Source: Deltaproteobacteria bacterium
GTDB lineage: Bacteria; Desulfobacterota; Desulfobacteria; Desulfobacterales; SG8-13
Direction of reading: 5' to 3'
Assembly (NCBI GenBank): GCA_024639205.1
Contig: JAHEIV010000157.1
Coordinates: forward strand, 1 to 6,911
Length of the DNA: 6,911 nucleotides
Numbering within the stretch: the stretch's first letter is position 1; every line of letters starts with the position of its first letter. The notes beneath the pieces were generated by a model. That model did not search any database and was not told the DNA's origin. It worked only from the letters and a program-made list of their open reading frames with translations. The translations under genes and the position numbers were made by a program. Below, in pieces: positions 5,623 through 6,911 of the stretch.

Positions 5623-5966
5623 GGTGGCTTTACTCCAACGCCGGTTCTTCGATTAAATTCGGATGCTGCCAGACAAAAGGCGTTGCGATTCGCACAGCAG
5701 GCAGCGGGGAAGCGTTTTTGACTTGGTTTCGGTACAACCGGTTCGATGATTTCCCGGGGGCATCCGTCGCCTGAGTTGGAGTGGATACCAATCTCGGTAA
5801 CAATCGACGACTAGCAAATCAAAGGGGAGCGCAAGCATCGCGGCCGCGTGGATGAAAAAAACCGGTCGGCCCGGAATCGGAACAGTGAATAACCGTCCAA
5901 CCCCCTGCATCGGGTGCACCGGCAAAAGAGCGGATTCACCACGGTGGCGGAGCCGGCTGCCGGGGC
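5623..5966. other. Intergenic region upstream of the GNAT operon
   Basis: In these 344 bp I find no supportable gene on either strand. Open frames exist but lack a ribosome binding site and family-like composition. It should contain the promoter of the GNAT-pirin-rpiA operon, but no clear -35/-10 or -24/-12 pair stands out. Around the VOC stop a short GAGCC/GGCTC stem (5950-5968) occurs without a T-run, so I do not call it a terminator. Confidence 0.5.
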
Positions 5967-6350
5967 TCACATGCTGTAACTGATCGCCGAAATATAGGCG
6001 CCCTGGGGATCCTGAAACACACAAAAACGGCCGACTCCCGGAATGTCTCGCGGGGGGATGTGAATCTTTCCTCCGGCCGTCTCCACTTTCCGGGCGGTTT
6101 CATCGACATCGTTTACGGTGACATAGGCCCCCCAGGCAGCCGGCATCTCGCCGGATTCCGGGGGCCAGGCCATGATCCCGCCGATATCCTTTCCTCCGGC
6201 CTTGACGACCGTGTAGGTCATGCCCTCCATGGGCTCGTCCTTGAATTCCCAGTCGAATGCCTCGGTGTAAAATTTCTTCGCCGCGGCCACATCGTTGGTC
6301 ATCAGTTCGTTCCAGCTGAAGGCTCCGTGCTGTTTCAAAGCGTCATCCAT
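5967..6350 (-). CDS. VOC (glyoxalase/bleomycin resistance fold) family protein
   Basis: A 127-residue single-domain protein of the vicinal oxygen chelate superfamily. Two beta-alpha-beta-beta-beta halves are recognisable: HGAFSWNELMTNDVAAAKKF at the start (8-27), with the AFDWEF turn after it, and WGAYVTVNDVDETARKVETA (73-92) leading to GRFCVFQDPQGAYISAI (107-123). The metal-ligand Glu usual in the last strand is absent (DPQGAYIS). It may not be a classical metal-dependent glyoxalase, and resembles the VOC subgroup of unknown substrate. The ATG at 6350 is fixed by AAGGAGG eight bases upstream. An in-frame ATG at 6542 would add 64 residues unlike any VOC N-terminus. It appears to be transcribed alone. 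Confidence 0.9.
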   Translation of the reverse strand: MDDALKQHGAFSWNELMTNDVAAAKKFYTEAFDWEFKDEPMEGMTYTVVKAGGKDIGGIMAWPPESGEMPAAWGAYVTVNDVDETARKVETAGGKIHIPPRDIPGVGRFCVFQDPQGAYISAISYSM

Positions 6351-6790
6351 GTCCGCGTCCTCCTTGTTGTAAAACTGCAAGGCTAGCTTATCCCGGGTGT
6401 CTTCCAGTTTCAGACCGGAAGGATTCGCGCACCCCGCAGCGGTTATTGCTGTGATTGCGGCCCCGGCATTTTCCCGGCCTGCATCCGAATTGCGCAGATG
6501 ATGCCCAAGGCCGCGGCCGGCAGGTTTGCCGTATCCGGGCAACGCAGCCCATGTGCCTGGTTTGGGCAGATTTGGTTTCTGCCGTAACCGTCGATACGCC
6601 CCATGAGCTTTCGTTTGGTTTTTCTATTCGGTCGGCTTCCCGCCCAACCTTTGTTGCCGCAACTGTAGAATCATAACGTCGGCGGGAGCCCGGCGACAAA
6701 CATCGAAAACGTCTCGGCGCACCCGTGACGTGGAGGTGATGCGGTCAAAGCCGGTCTGCCGATTTTCGGTGAGTGTCTGCAGCGATTCGA
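6351..6790. other. Intergenic region between the VOC gene and the partial barrel gene
   Basis: I see no supportable gene in these 440 bp. The minus strand stays open in the VOC frame up to an ATG at 6542, but without a start signal. One clear inverted repeat lies at 6401-6421: CTTCCAGT and ACCGGAAG, an 8-bp stem with one G-T pair and a 5-nt loop. It is 50-70 bp upstream of the VOC start and has no T-run, so it is a leader stem or protein site rather than a terminator. Confidence 0.45.
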
Positions 6791-6911
6791 TTAGAATCTG
6801 CCGGCAAAAGTCAGCCCAGCAAAGGGCGCGGTGTCGTATGCGTCCGCAGCGAGTTTGTTTCCGTTCGAGTTCTCGATGGTCAGTTCGCCGGCGAAAAGGG
6901 CTCCAGCAGCC
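6791..6911 (-). CDS. C-terminal end of a probable outer-membrane beta-barrel protein (partial)
   Basis: The minus strand enters the window in an open frame and runs 39 codons to a TAA at 6791-6793. The visible residues alternate polar and apolar positions, are rich in Ala, Gly and Thr, and end PFAGLTFAGRF. A terminal Phe after a short amphipathic strand is the usual recognition signal for outer-membrane barrel assembly by the BAM complex. The family (porin, transporter or other) cannot be told from this fragment, which is cut by the window edge. A chance open frame of this length cannot be excluded. Confidence 0.5.
   Translation of the reverse strand, partial: AAGALFAGELTIENSNGNKLAADAYDTAPFAGLTFAGRF

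Noticed and set aside
6351..6542. 64-codon N-terminal extension of the VOC protein with a lipobox-like AAGC
   Set aside because: There is no hydrophobic signal segment and no start signal at 6542, while AAGGAGG precedes the ATG at 6350, where homologous VOC proteins begin.
6388..6699. Minus-strand open frame of 103 codons upstream of the VOC gene
   Set aside because: Arg/Ser-rich low-information sequence without SD or family resemblance; it looks like a chance frame in GC-rich DNA.

Overview
The window looks like chromosomal DNA of a Gram-negative, moderately GC-rich bacterium. A Desulfobacterota (deltaproteobacterial) host is my best guess. The grounds are a PilZ-like protein with the N-terminus and `NY...YFES` style common there, a PAS-type sigma-54 activator, and an outer-membrane-like C-terminus. 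No taxonomic marker is present, so this stays inference.

Region 1 (1-1740), mostly minus strand. A divergent regulatory region of about 530 bp (1211-1739) separates a sigma-54 activator gene (plus strand, from 1740) from a run of very small minus-strand genes. The run holds a 56-residue acidic, Cys-rich peptide (1040-1210), two short peptides of 59 and 63 residues that look like paralogues of each other (769-948 and 517-708), and then a degenerate PilZ-domain protein (13-402). A textbook sigma-54 promoter (TGGCAC-N5-TTGC, 1428-1414 on the minus strand) faces the small genes. Upstream of it lie two ATCA-N6-TGAT palindromes (centres 1502.5 and 1540.5) flanking a perfect match to the IHF consensus. 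This is the layout expected of a promoter driven by an enhancer-binding protein, and the natural candidate is the activator encoded next door (1740-3416: PAS, coiled coil, AAA+, Fis-type HTH). I consider this activator, promoter and Cys-peptide unit the most interesting thing in the window. I do not recognise the peptides.

Region 2 (3484-5622), minus strand. A compact three-gene operon, converging on the activator gene, encodes a GNAT acetyltransferase, a pirin-family cupin and ribose-5-phosphate isomerase A. Pirin and rpiA overlap by 4 bp. These are ordinary housekeeping or accessory metabolic functions.

Region 3 (5623-6911), minus strand. A single-domain VOC (glyoxalase-fold) protein (5967-6350) has long non-coding flanks on both sides. 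The right edge carries the last 39 codons of a protein ending in Phe, as outer-membrane beta-barrels do (6791-6911). I found no tRNA, rRNA, CRISPR array, insertion sequence or convincing rho-independent terminator.
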